The notes beneath the pieces are model-generated. The model saw nothing but the letters and a program-made list of their open reading frames with translations, had not been told where the DNA came from and did no database searches. 64,000 bases of DNA from an uncultured Lachnospiraceae bacterium. GTDB taxonomy: Bacteria; Bacillota; Clostridia; Lachnospirales; Lachnospiraceae. Position numbers and translations under genes: made by a program. The stretch's first letter is position 1; every line of letters starts with the position of its first letter. Of the stretch, positions 9,378 through 17,532 are shown piece by piece. The stretch is from assembly GCA_910576895.1 (NCBI GenBank), contig CAJTJZ010000004.1:37487-101486 (forward strand). The letters run 5' to 3'.

Positions 9378-9414
9378 TTGACACATATAATATTATATGG
9401 TATATAATATTATA
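9378..9414 (+). promoter_or_regulatory. padR promoter with embedded palindromic operator
   Basis: TTGACA (9378-9383) is followed by the perfect 16-bp palindrome CATATAATATTATATG (9384-9399) filling the spacer, then TATATA/TATAAT (9401-9408). A second perfect palindrome TATAATATTATA (9403-9414) covers the -10. Position and AT-rich dyad suit autorepression by the PadR-type regulator just downstream. Confidence 0.65.
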
Positions 9415-9509
9415 AGAACTACAATAGTATAAAAGAAAGAGTGATCGAAATAAAGAAAGGAATAGAATCTATTGTTATTTATTACTTCCGGAGAAAGGAG
9501 GATGATTGT

Positions 9510-9854
9510 GTGGTATTTAATACAGGGGCAGCCTTGCTTGATGCAATTGTTTTAGCAATAGTTTCTAAAGATAGTCAGGGAACTTATGGATATAAAATTA
9601 CGCAGAATGTTAAGCAAGCAATTTCCATATCAGAGTCTACATTATATCCAGTGCTGCGAAGACTAGAAAAAGATGGATGTCTTACCGTTTATAATCAGGA
9701 ATTTAATGGAAGAAATCGAAAGTATTATTGTCTGACGCAGGCGGGAATGGCACAGTTACATTTGTATAGACAAGAATGGAAAAATTATTCTAATAAAATT
9801 AATCATATTTTATCAGATTTTGAACCATTGACAAAAGAGCATGACAAGAGATAG
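9510..9854 (+). CDS. PadR family transcriptional regulator
   Basis: 115 residues if started at the GTG at 9510, which has GGAGG (9497-9501) eight bases upstream. A longer in-frame ATG at 9441 would add 23 residues that look unlike the family. Winged-helix features: LLDAIVLAIVSKDSQGTYGYKITQ at the start, then ISESTLYPVLRRLEKDGCL with the recognition helix and the wing NGRNRKYYCLTQAG. PadR proteins repress, often autoregulating. The gene is 11 bp from a DUF1700/DUF4097 membrane protein, a common pairing in Firmicutes in which PadR controls an envelope-stress protein. Palindromes sit in its own promoter. Confidence 0.9.
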   Translation: MVFNTGAALLDAIVLAIVSKDSQGTYGYKITQNVKQAISISESTLYPVLRRLEKDGCLTVYNQEFNGRNRKYYCLTQAGMAQLHLYRQEWKNYSNKINHILSDFEPLTKEHDKR

Positions 9855-9865
9855 GGGGAAAGAAT

Positions 9866-11323
9866 ATGTCGCAGTTTGAATTTGTCAGCCGACTTCGCCG
9901 GTGTCTTGCGGGACTTCCAGAGGAAGAAATTGACAGAGCCGTAGAATATTATGAAGATTATTTTGCTGATGCTGGCGAGAGTGATGAAAAAGTTATTGAA
10001 AAGCTTGGTTCACCAGAAGAACTAGCAGAAAACATTCGTAGAGAACTTTCTGAAAAACAAGAAAAAATAAATGGGGTGAAAGAAGAAGATCAAGGGGTTT
10101 TTACAGAACATGGTTTTGAAACAAAACAAGATAGAGAACATTATCAACAATTAGATAAATTTACTCAGCTTGAGAAAAAAGAAAATCCTTTTGAAAAGAA
10201 AGAGGAAACAAAAAATAATACAGAAAATAAGGAACAGCGTACTTCTTATAGTGGACAATATAATGGACAGTATCATCAAAATACAAATCAAAAAGAAAAG
10301 GAGTATCATTATAATGATAAAAAAGAACGAAAGAAAAATAGAAGGTTTATTACTATTCTTGTAATGGTTTTTGGATTTGTTTGGATTTGTATTGCATTGT
10401 TCTGTGTAGCTATTTATATTTTGTTATTTGGAGGAAAGAAGCATTCGAAAGAACAAACAGCTACAGAATATGCAGAAGAAATTTTAAAAGATTTAGAAGA
10501 TATTGATCCAATAGAGCAATTTGCAGAAAATTTTCAAGGTGATAAAGATGATAATGATGGAGATGTTGTTTCAGGTACAGCAGCTGTTTTACCAGATCAG
10601 GATATTCAAGAATTAAAGATAAAGATTGGAGCAGGTAAGGTTTTCATTCAAGAGGGAGGAGAATTTGCCCTTAGCATTAGAAAAAATTCAAATAATGCAA
10701 AAATTAAAAGCAAAGTAAAAGATGGTGTTTGGAAAATTGAGGAAGAAGGCAATTGGAATTTTGATTTTAGTTTGAAAGATTTAAAAGATATAGCAAAAAA
10801 AATGAAAAAGGGAATGAAAAAAGGAGTTTCTATTTTAATTACTGTACCAATGGGATTTCAGGCAGATAAAATAGATATCAAAGTAGATGCCGGAAAAGTA
10901 GTAGCACAAACATTATTAGCAGAAGAAGCAGATTTTGAAGTATCTGCTGGAACAATTCAGATAGAAGATCTTACAGTTACAGAGGAACTAGATCTTCATG
11001 TTGGTATGGGGAAAGTAGATATTTCCAATGGATCTATTCATGATTTGGATTTAGATTGTGATATGGGAAAGGTTTCTTTGCAAGGCACTTTAAGAGGTGA
11101 AAATAAAATCGATTGTAATATGGGAACAGTGCAGTTAAAACTTGAAAATTCTGCTTCTGATTATAGTTTCTTTGCAGAAAATGATATGGGAACGGTTAAT
11201 ATTAATGGAGAAAATTATAGTGGATTTTCTTCAAAAGAAAAACAAGGAGATGGAGATACGAAAGTGGAATTAGATGTTAATATGGGAACGATTGAAGTAA
11301 CAACAGATATTGGTTATAAATAA
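9866..11323 (+). CDS. DUF1700/DUF4097 membrane protein
   Basis: 485 residues. The N-terminal about 65 residues (FVSRLRRCLAGLPEEEIDRAVEYYEDYFADAG) are the DUF1700/HAAS domain, a small helical cytoplasmic module. Next come a Q/N/K-rich low-complexity stretch and one membrane helix at about 161-185. The last 250 residues are repetitive beta strands with recurrent DMGKV/NMGTV units, the DUF4097 right-handed beta-helix fold. Such proteins are regulated by a PadR partner and are thought to sense or scaffold at the envelope. The ATG follows GATAGGGGGAAAGAAT, 11 bp after padR, so they form one operon. Confidence 0.88.
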   Translation: MSQFEFVSRLRRCLAGLPEEEIDRAVEYYEDYFADAGESDEKVIEKLGSPEELAENIRRELSEKQEKINGVKEEDQGVFTEHGFETKQDREHYQQLDKFTQLEKKENPFEKKEETKNNTENKEQRTSYSGQYNGQYHQNTNQKEKEYHYNDKKERKKNRRFITILVMVFGFVWICIALFCVAIYILLFGGKKHSKEQTATEYAEEILKDLEDIDPIEQFAENFQGDKDDNDGDVVSGTAAVLPDQDIQELKIKIGAGKVFIQEGGEFALSIRKNSNNAKIKSKVKDGVWKIEEEGNWNFDFSLKDLKDIAKKMKKGMKKGVSILITVPMGFQADKIDIKVDAGKVVAQTLLAEEADFEVSAGTIQIEDLTVTEELDLHVGMGKVDISNGSIHDLDLDCDMGKVSLQGTLRGENKIDCNMGTVQLKLENSASDYSFFAENDMGTVNINGENYSGFSSKEKQGDGDTKVELDVNMGTIEVTTDIGYK

Positions 11324-11370
11324 TAAGGAAATAGTAAACGAATCATCAATAAAAAAATATAAGTTATAAG

Positions 11371-11429
11371 ACAGTTAAAAATTTTCTTTTTTTCCTTTTG
11401 GTGAAAAGTAAGTTTTTAACTGTTTTTTT
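11371..11429 (+). terminator. Terminator of the padR operon
   Basis: Arms ACAGTTAAAAA (11371-11381) and TTTTTAACTGT (11413-11423) pair perfectly and run into a T tract to 11429. The 31-base loop can fold a second small TTTTC/GAAAA pairing. Confidence 0.8.
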
Positions 11430-11468
11430 CATTGCCATTATAATATTTGAATCTAGGTCTTCTCAAAA

Positions 11469-11500
11469 TCGGTCAATCGGTTTATGATAGTATTGACCGA
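11469..11500 (+). promoter_or_regulatory. TetR operator candidate
   Basis: Perfect 9-bp inverted repeat TCGGTCAAT (11469-11477) and ATTGACCGA (11492-11500) with a 14-bp spacer. CGGTTTATG also occurs twice nearby (11478 and 11503). It lies 22 bp before the tetR start, so autoregulation is likely. Confidence 0.65.
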
Positions 11501-11522
11501 TTCGGTTTATGGAGGTGATGGT

Positions 11523-12134
11523 ATGAATGAAAAATTTTTTACTTTGCCTGAAAAAAAACAACAGGCGATTATAAATGCTGGCTATCGAGTGTTTTCTCAA
11601 AACTCTTATAAAAATAGTCCTATGAGTGAAATTGCAGAAGAAGCTGGAATTAGTAAATCTTTGCTTTTTTATTATTTTCATAATAAGAAAGAATTCTATT
11701 TATTTTTATGGGATAAATGTGCAGAAATGACAATTGAATTTTTAACAGAATATAAATGCTATGATCAAAAGGAATTATTTAAAAGTATAGAACTTGGAAT
11801 GCAGGCAAAAATGGAGATTATTCGCTTATATCCAAATATGGCTAGTTTTACAATAAAAGCTTTTTATGAAAAAGATCCAGAAATTAGTGCTGCAATACAA
11901 AAAAGTTATCATAAATATTTTAATTTTAAAGCAGATAAAACAAGAATGAATCTTGATAAAGAACAATTTATGGAAGGATTAGATATTCCTATGATGTATC
12001 AAGAAATGTATTGGGCATCGGAGGGCTATCTTTGGGAGATGGTACAGCGTGGAATGGTAGATGTTAATAAAATGCAAGAAGATTTTACAAAACTTATTGA
12101 GTTTTGGAAAAGCATTTATCTTCGGAAGGAGTAA
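11523..12134 (+). CDS. TetR/AcrR family transcriptional regulator
   Basis: 203 residues from the ATG at 11523, which has a strong GGAGGTG upstream; an in-frame ATG at 11484 would run through the operator and is rejected. The N-terminal helix-turn-helix is typical: QQAIINAGYRVFSQNSYKNSPMSEIAEEAGISKSLLFYYFHNKKEFYLFLW. The C-terminal ligand-binding half is helical and unassigned. Only 3 bp separate it from the ATPase gene of an ABC exporter, so it most likely represses tetR-ABC transcription until a ligand, perhaps an exporter substrate, binds. A perfect inverted repeat just upstream is the likely site. Confidence 0.9.
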   Translation: MNEKFFTLPEKKQQAIINAGYRVFSQNSYKNSPMSEIAEEAGISKSLLFYYFHNKKEFYLFLWDKCAEMTIEFLTEYKCYDQKELFKSIELGMQAKMEIIRLYPNMASFTIKAFYEKDPEISAAIQKSYHKYFNFKADKTRMNLDKEQFMEGLDIPMMYQEMYWASEGYLWEMVQRGMVDVNKMQEDFTKLIEFWKSIYLRKE

Positions 12135-12137
12135 TTT

Positions 12138-13034
12138 ATGGATGCAGTGAAAACTTTGAATTTAACAAAGAAATATGGAAAAATGCGAGGGATTGAACAA
12201 ATAAATTTAACGGTTACAGAGGGGGAATTTTTTGGATTTATAGGGCCAAATGGTGCAGGAAAATCTACAACAATTCGGATTTTATTAGGTCTTATAAAAC
12301 CTACCTTTGGTACTGCATCTATTTATGGTCTTGATATTACAGAGGATAAAGAAAAGATTTTAGCACAGATTGGTTATTTGCCTTCAGAAGCAATATTTTA
12401 TTCTAAAATGCGAGTGAAAGATATATTAAAATTATCTGCTGATTTAAGAAAGAAAGATTGTAAAAAAATGACAGAGAACCTTTGTCAAAGATTGCAGCTA
12501 AATATTAACCGAAAAGTAGAAGAATTATCGTTTGGTAATCGAAAGAAAGTAGCGATTATTTGTGCCTTGCAACATAATCCAAAATTGCTTATTTTAGATG
12601 AGCCAACAAGTGGTCTTGATCCATTCATGCAAAAAGAATTTTTTGAAATTCTTCGTGAGCGAAATCAAGCTGGTACAACGATATTTTTATCTAGTCATGT
12701 GCTTTCTGAAATTCAGAGAAATTGTACACGTGCTGCTATTATCCGAAAGGGAAACATAATTGCCTGTGATAGTGTAGAGATGCTTTCTAAAACGAATGCA
12801 AAACGGATAACCATTCATGGCAGTGCAGCATTGCATAAACTTGATGGTATCTGTGATAGAAAAGAGATAGATGGAGGGATAAGTTTTCTTTATCATGGAG
12901 ATATAACCTATCTGCTTCAAGCTTTATCTGTTGGTGATATTTCTGATCTTTCTATTTCAGAGCCAGATTTAGAAGAAGTTTTTATGCATTATTATGAAAA
13001 GGATGGGGATAAATATGACACTGATAAAACATGA
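12138..13034 (+). CDS. ABC transporter ATP-binding protein
   Basis: 298 residues. Walker A is GPNGAGKST (about 36-44), the Q-loop region is IGYLPSEAIFY, Walker B is LLILDEPTSGLDP and the switch His is in SSHVLSE. The signature helix reads LSFGNRKKVAI instead of LSGGQ, a variation seen in the bacitracin-type BcrA subfamily. It is preceded by GGAAGGAG and sits 3 bp after tetR; the permease gene starts inside its last 20 bases. It drives a TetR-controlled exporter of unknown substrate. Confidence 0.92.
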   Translation: MDAVKTLNLTKKYGKMRGIEQINLTVTEGEFFGFIGPNGAGKSTTIRILLGLIKPTFGTASIYGLDITEDKEKILAQIGYLPSEAIFYSKMRVKDILKLSADLRKKDCKKMTENLCQRLQLNINRKVEELSFGNRKKVAIICALQHNPKLLILDEPTSGLDPFMQKEFFEILRERNQAGTTIFLSSHVLSEIQRNCTRAAIIRKGNIIACDSVEMLSKTNAKRITIHGSAALHKLDGICDRKEIDGGISFLYHGDITYLLQALSVGDISDLSISEPDLEEVFMHYYEKDGDKYDTDKT

Positions 13035-13800
13035 ATTGCGGCAAGGAAAAGTATCTTTTATCATTTGGACAATATCTATTGGATTTTTTTTAGTTCTTTG
13101 TATCTTTTTATTTCCAGAAATGAAGGATCAAATGAATAATATCAATGATGTATTTGCTTCTATGGGTTCGTTTACAGATGCATTTCAAATGGATCAATTA
13201 AATTTTGGTACATTGATTGGATTTTATGGTATTGAATGTGGTAATATCTTAGGACTTGGTGGTGCATTTTATGCAGCTTTTTGTGCAATTATTATGCTTA
13301 GTAAAGAAGAAAAAGAAAGAACAGCCGAATTTTTACTAACGCATCCTGTTAGTCGTATTCGTATTGTTACAGAAAAGTTGATGGCAGTTTTTATACAAAT
13401 AATTGCTATGAATATAATTATTTATATACTTTCTGTGGGTTCAATTACTATAATTTCAGAGGAAATTTTATGGAAAGAAATTACATTGCTTCATTTTTTT
13501 TATTTTCTTTTACAAATAGAAGTCGCAATGATTTGTTTTGGTATTTCTGCATTTATAAGGAAAGGAAGTATAGGGATTGGATTAGGAATTGCCGCTAGTA
13601 TGTATTGTCTAAATATTGTAGCGAATATAACAAGCAATGTTGAGTTTTTAAAATATATTACTCCATTTGGATATACAGAAGCTGCGGATATTATAATAAA
13701 TGGTTGTTTGGATAATAAGAAAGTTTTGATAGGTATGGCAGTAGGGTTTATCAGTGTTGTGACTGCATATTGGAATTATAATAGAAAAGATATTTATTAA
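13015..13800 (+). CDS. ABC-2 type permease
   Basis: About 261 residues. The N-terminus MTLIKHELRQGKVSFIIWTISIG is the cytoplasmic amphipathic start plus first helix of ABC-2/BcrB-like permeases. Five more hydrophobic segments follow, with the cytoplasmic motif TAEFLLTHPVSR conserved in this group. The ATG at 13015, preceded by GGATGGGG, is preferred to the in-frame ATG at 12994. Overlap with the ATPase gene (20 bp) indicates coupled translation. No clear terminator follows before the next promoter. Confidence 0.85.
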   Translation: MTLIKHELRQGKVSFIIWTISIGFFLVLCIFLFPEMKDQMNNINDVFASMGSFTDAFQMDQLNFGTLIGFYGIECGNILGLGGAFYAAFCAIIMLSKEEKERTAEFLLTHPVSRIRIVTEKLMAVFIQIIAMNIIIYILSVGSITIISEEILWKEITLLHFFYFLLQIEVAMICFGISAFIRKGSIGIGLGIAASMYCLNIVANITSNVEFLKYITPFGYTEAADIIINGCLDNKKVLIGMAVGFISVVTAYWNYNRKDIY

Positions 13801-13830
13801 AAATATTGTAATTAAATCAATAAATTTTTC

Positions 13831-13861
13831 TTGACCTTGCCGTTACGTTAAACTTTATAAT
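13831..13861 (+). promoter_or_regulatory. MerR-type promoter with 19-bp spacer
   Basis: TTGACC (13831-13836) and TATAAT (13856-13861) are separated by 19 bp, the over-long spacing that MerR-family activators correct by twisting DNA. The spacer contains CCGTTACGTTAA, an imperfect dyad. The MerR-type gene starts 27 bp downstream. Confidence 0.75.
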
Positions 13862-13888
13862 GAAGAAAAAAAGAAAGGAAGAAAAAGC

Positions 13889-15070
13889 ATGACATATACA
13901 GCAGGGGAACTAGCAAAAAAATTAGGAGTATCAGCAAGAACAATACGATTTTATGATGAAAAAAATTTATTGTTTCCATATGAATATTCTGAAAAAGGAT
14001 ATCGTCTATACAATGATGAAAGTGCAAAGAAGCTTCAAAAAATTATTATGCTAAAATTTTTAGATTTTTCTTTAGAACAAATTAGAGAAATTATGGAAGA
14101 AAAAAGTTTTGATGTAAGAGAATCCTTAAAAGAACAAGAAAATTTGCTTTTGCAAAAAAGGGAACATATTGAGAGAATTTTAGAGGCTGTTAAAAAAGCA
14201 AGAAATGCAGAGGATTATAATTTATGGGAATGTATGACAAGAATTATTGCAATTACAAAGGAAAGGGAAGATATTATCCTGCAATATCAAAATGATGATA
14301 ATTTTAAAAAACGTATTGCTATTCATGATTGTAGTACATCTAAAATAGGATTTTATCCTTGGATGTTAGAAAATTTAGAAATAAGATGTAATATGAAAAT
14401 TATGGATCTTGGCTGTGGAAATGGTGCTTTTTGGAAAAATGTTGCAAAGAAACTGCCAAGTGGGTTAGAAATTCATTTATTAGATTATTCTGAAGGAATG
14501 CTTGAGAGTGCAAGAAATGTTGTCAATGAAATTCAAAGGCTTTATCCAGAAAAAAAGTTAAAATTTATATTGGAGAAAAGAGATGCAACTAATTTTTCTT
14601 ATCCAATTGCTGGTTTTGATCGTATTATGGCAAATCATTTATTATTTCACTTAAATAAAGAAAACCGTCTTGAGTTATATCGGGAAATACAAGAACTTTT
14701 AGCAGAAACAGGGAGATTCTCATGTAGTTTAATTGGTAAAAAACACTTTTGGGAATTACATGAGTTTATTCGAAAATATTATCCAGAAATAAAAATTCCA
14801 TCGGATTCTTTTGATATTTGGCTGGAAACAGCACAAGAAGAATTAAGTGATTTTTTTCATATACTTTTTGTAAAAGAACAAAAAAATGATTTAATGGTGC
14901 AAGAAGAAGAACTTATATTTAATTATATCTTATCATATTCTAAACAAGCAAGAGAGATTATTTATGATGATAGGGAACAATTTATGGAATATATAAGGAA
15001 AGAAAAAAATGCAGAAGGGTATTTCTATATTCATAAATCAACTGGAATGATAAGTGCTAATAAAAAATAA
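13889..15070 (+). CDS. MerR-family regulator fused to a class I SAM-dependent methyltransferase
   Basis: 393 residues. Residues 1-70 are a MerR DNA-binding domain (YTAGELAKKLGVSARTIRFYDEKNLL, then the wing EKGYRLY), followed by the dimerisation coiled coil to about 125. Instead of a small ligand-binding domain, the rest is a Rossmann methyltransferase: motif I MDLGCGNGAFW (about 171-181), LLDYSEGML, then FDRIMANHLLFHL as motif IV. The pairing suggests a sensor that responds to, or modifies, a small molecule. The 19-bp-spaced promoter upstream argues for autoactivation. There is no obvious target gene next door: the following gene has its own promoter. Domain calls are firm; the role is inference. 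Confidence 0.88.
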   Translation: MTYTAGELAKKLGVSARTIRFYDEKNLLFPYEYSEKGYRLYNDESAKKLQKIIMLKFLDFSLEQIREIMEEKSFDVRESLKEQENLLLQKREHIERILEAVKKARNAEDYNLWECMTRIIAITKEREDIILQYQNDDNFKKRIAIHDCSTSKIGFYPWMLENLEIRCNMKIMDLGCGNGAFWKNVAKKLPSGLEIHLLDYSEGMLESARNVVNEIQRLYPEKKLKFILEKRDATNFSYPIAGFDRIMANHLLFHLNKENRLELYREIQELLAETGRFSCSLIGKKHFWELHEFIRKYYPEIKIPSDSFDIWLETAQEELSDFFHILFVKEQKNDLMVQEEELIFNYILSYSKQAREIIYDDREQFMEYIRKEKNAEGYFYIHKSTGMISANKK

Positions 15071-15143
15071 GAAATAATAGTATGTTTATTATTTTTGCAA
15101 CATAGGAATCTATTAAGAATTTTATGAAATAATGAAAAAATTC

Positions 15144-15171
15144 TTGATGGATTCTTTTTTTGTGCTATAAT
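15144..15171 (+). promoter_or_regulatory. Promoter of the secreted-protein/two-component operon
   Basis: TTGATG (15144-15149), 16-bp spacer, TATAAT (15166-15171) with extended -10 TGC. It is 65 bp before the secreted-protein gene. Confidence 0.65.
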
Positions 15172-15236
15172 TTATTTATCAAAGAAATAGTAAAAAATAA
15201 AAATGGTCAATGATAGTAGAAAGAGGAGGGGATATT

Positions 15237-15797
15237 ATGAAAAGAAAAAGAATTTTTTCCATTTCCTGTGCCATGGCTTTCTTTCTTGCCCTTATTTTTG
15301 TATCAGTTCCAGAAAAAGTAAAAGCAGTTTTTTTCGATCAGATAAGTGTTGATGATACAAAAACAAGGATTTCAAATTTTATGGGTATTGATATTCGTTC
15401 TTGTCAGATTTTACAAGAAAGTGATAGTCATGGCGGTTTTCTTGGAGATGGTCAGACATTTGTGGAACTTCAGGCAACAAAGGTAGAGTTTCATAGAATT
15501 GTAGGAGAGATGACAAAGGAATGGAAAGATTTTCCACTGACAGAAAATCTTTCAAAAGCTATTTATGGAAAGAAAACAAAAACGGAACAGAGAATGCCGC
15601 TTCTTGTGGATGAAAAGACAGAAAATTCTCTGATTCCAGTGATAGGAGATGGATATTATTATTTTGAAGATAGAAATGAACTTTCTTCTGATTCTGCTGA
15701 TGATAGTCATCTTTTTGAGCGTAATTCTTGGAATTTTACTCTTGTGATTCTTGATAGAGAAACATATCGCATTTATTATGTAGAATATGATACATGA
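15237..15797 (+). CDS. Secreted protein of unknown function heading a two-component operon
   Basis: 186 residues from the ATG at 15237, which follows AGAGGAGGGG; an in-frame ATG at 15210 lies upstream of that site. A signal peptide spans residues 1-30 with a likely cut after VKA. No lipobox is present, so the mature part is probably released or held at the wall. The remainder is a mixed alpha/beta domain with no motif I recognise; note the acidic DRNELSSDSADDSH segment. It is 25 bp from a response regulator gene and probably belongs to the same sensing system, for example as an accessory or target protein. It could also be unrelated cargo; I cannot name a family. Confidence 0.75.
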   Translation: MKRKRIFSISCAMAFFLALIFVSVPEKVKAVFFDQISVDDTKTRISNFMGIDIRSCQILQESDSHGGFLGDGQTFVELQATKVEFHRIVGEMTKEWKDFPLTENLSKAIYGKKTKTEQRMPLLVDEKTENSLIPVIGDGYYYFEDRNELSSDSADDSHLFERNSWNFTLVILDRETYRIYYVEYDT

Positions 15798-15822
15798 TAT
15801 ATGATAAAAAGGAAAGAAAAAA

Positions 15823-16500
15823 ATGGAAGCAAAAAGGATGTTAATTATTGAAGATGATATTGATTTAAGAGAAGGCCTACATTTTTCTTTTTCAGGGGAT
15901 GGATATGATGTTTTTGATACAGGTACAAAAAAAGAGGGATTAAAAGAAATTAAAAAGGGAAGTTATGATATTGTTCTTTTAGACTGCAATCTTCCAGATG
16001 GAAGCGGATTTGAGTTATGTAAAGAAGTACGTGAGTTTAGTAATATTCCTATGATTATGTTGACAGCACGTGATACAGAAATGGATGAGATTAAGGCATT
16101 AGAGCTTGGAGTGAATGATTTTTTATCAAAACCATTTTCTTTAGGAGTGCTTAAAGCAAGAGTAAAAAGAATATGGAATGAAAAAACAGAACCAGAAAAA
16201 TTGATTTCAGGAATCATTACAATTGATAAAAATACTTGCAGAGTTTATAAAAATAAGGAAGAAATTTTTTTAAGTAAACTGGAGTATCGCCTATTATTAT
16301 ATTTTTTGGAAAATAAAAATCATGTTTTATCAAAGGAACAAATTGTAAGTCAGCTATGGGATACAGAGGGAAAATATGTGGATAATAATACAGTTTCTGT
16401 GAATATTAGTCGATTACGAACAAAGATAGAAAAAGATGCATCAAAACCAGAATTAATTAAAACGATTCATGGAATTGGGTATATCTGGAAAGAATTTTAG
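15823..16500 (+). CDS. OmpR-family response regulator
   Basis: 225 residues. The receiver domain (1-115) shows the acidic pair EDD near residue 11, the phospho-acceptor Asp in VLLDCNLPDGSGF, T in MLTARD and K in FLSKPFS. The C-terminal winged helix ends with the usual ELIKTIHGIGYIW. It partners with the kinase 3 bp downstream. Operon order (secreted protein, regulator, kinase, ABC ATPase, FtsX permease) resembles BceRS/BceAB systems that respond to cell-wall antibiotics, so it likely controls the ABC genes. A perfect palindrome lies in front of those genes. Confidence 0.93.
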   Translation: MEAKRMLIIEDDIDLREGLHFSFSGDGYDVFDTGTKKEGLKEIKKGSYDIVLLDCNLPDGSGFELCKEVREFSNIPMIMLTARDTEMDEIKALELGVNDFLSKPFSLGVLKARVKRIWNEKTEPEKLISGIITIDKNTCRVYKNKEEIFLSKLEYRLLLYFLENKNHVLSKEQIVSQLWDTEGKYVDNNTVSVNISRLRTKIEKDASKPELIKTIHGIGYIWKEF

Positions 16501-16503
16501 GTT

Positions 16504-17418
16504 ATGTTATTTAATGTGCTATTGCTGCTCTTATTATGTTTTACAATAGGTTTTAGTATTTATAGGAAAAGAAAATTATATCGGTTTTTTAGTGAGTGTT
16601 TTGATCATATTTTAGATAGAAAAGAACTTAATTATTCCGACATAAAAGAAGGAGAATTGTCTGTTTTTATTCATAAATTAAATCGAGTTCAAGAAGTTTT
16701 AGAAAAGCAGGCAAAACAGGCAGAAGAAGAAAAAGAACAAGTGAAAAGTCTTGTTTCTAATTTATCCCATGAATTAAAAACACCATTAGCAAATCTTTCT
16801 ATTTATACGGAAATTTTAAATGAGAAAGAACAAGAGGAACAAAAAAGACAAACTGTGGAAAGAATAAAAAAACAGGTGGATAAATTAGATTGGCTGATTG
16901 GTTCTTTAACAAAAATGGTAAAACTAGAACAGAATATCATGGTATTTTCGGTAGAGGGAAATTTTATTGGTGAGACTATAAGAGATGCGATAGATACTAT
17001 CTATGAAAAAATGGAACGAAAAAAAATTGTATTCTACTGTGAACCCTATCAGGATTGTATGCTTTATCATAATAAGAAATGGACAGCCGAAGTATTTGTA
17101 AATATTTTGGAGAATGCAGTAAAGTATACAGAGATAGGCGGCAGGATAAGGATTAAAGTTTGTCCTTATGAAATCTATACAGAAATTCAATTTATAGATA
17201 ATGGTTGTGGTATTCAGGAAGAAGAAATTCCACAAATAGTAAAAAGATTTTACAGAAGCAAAGAAGTAGCACAAATAGAAGGTTCTGGAATTGGATTATA
17301 TTTATCAAGTCTTATTTTAGAAAAAGAAAAAGGCTATCTTGTAATAAAATCCAGTTATGGAGAGGGAAGTTGTTTTTCTGTATTTTTACAAAATTATCAA
17401 GACATATGCAGGACATAG
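16504..17418 (+). CDS. Sensor histidine kinase, short
   Basis: 304 residues. One N-terminal membrane helix (about 2-19) and a basic stretch are followed by the phospho-acceptor His in NLSHELKTPLANLSIY, an N-box (FVNILENAVKYTE), G1 (IDNGCGI) and G2 (GSGIGLYLS). It has virtually no extracytoplasmic domain. Such intramembrane-type kinases, as in BceS systems, take their signal from the partner ABC transporter. The ATG is 3 bp after the regulator stop. The stop codon lies in the loop of the terminator at 17401-17432. Confidence 0.9.
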   Translation: MLFNVLLLLLLCFTIGFSIYRKRKLYRFFSECFDHILDRKELNYSDIKEGELSVFIHKLNRVQEVLEKQAKQAEEEKEQVKSLVSNLSHELKTPLANLSIYTEILNEKEQEEQKRQTVERIKKQVDKLDWLIGSLTKMVKLEQNIMVFSVEGNFIGETIRDAIDTIYEKMERKKIVFYCEPYQDCMLYHNKKWTAEVFVNILENAVKYTEIGGRIRIKVCPYEIYTEIQFIDNGCGIQEEEIPQIVKRFYRSKEVAQIEGSGIGLYLSSLILEKEKGYLVIKSSYGEGSCFSVFLQNYQDICRT

Positions 17419-17432
17419 CATATGTCTTTTTT
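17401..17432 (+). terminator. Terminator at the end of the kinase gene
   Basis: GACATATGC (17401-17409) pairs with GCATATGTC (17418-17426), followed by six T residues. The kinase stop codon falls in the loop. It would separate the two-component genes from the ABC genes, at least partly. Confidence 0.72.
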
Positions 17433-17454
17433 CTTACAGTTTTGTAAGAAAAAA
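17427..17454. promoter_or_regulatory. Palindrome before the ABC operon (candidate operator)
   Basis: TTTTTTCTTACA (17427-17438) and TGTAAGAAAAAA (17443-17454) are perfect 12-bp arms around GTTT. The left arm doubles as the U tract of the preceding terminator. It lies 79 bp before the ABC ATPase gene and could be the response-regulator binding site or a second terminator hairpin. No clear sigma-A promoter was found between it and the gene. Confidence 0.5.
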
Positions 17455-17532
17455 TATTTATTTTGTAAAGGAAATGAAAGATAGTTTTTTTATTATTGAT
17501 GATATCAAAAAAAGAAAGGATGTGTTTATAAA

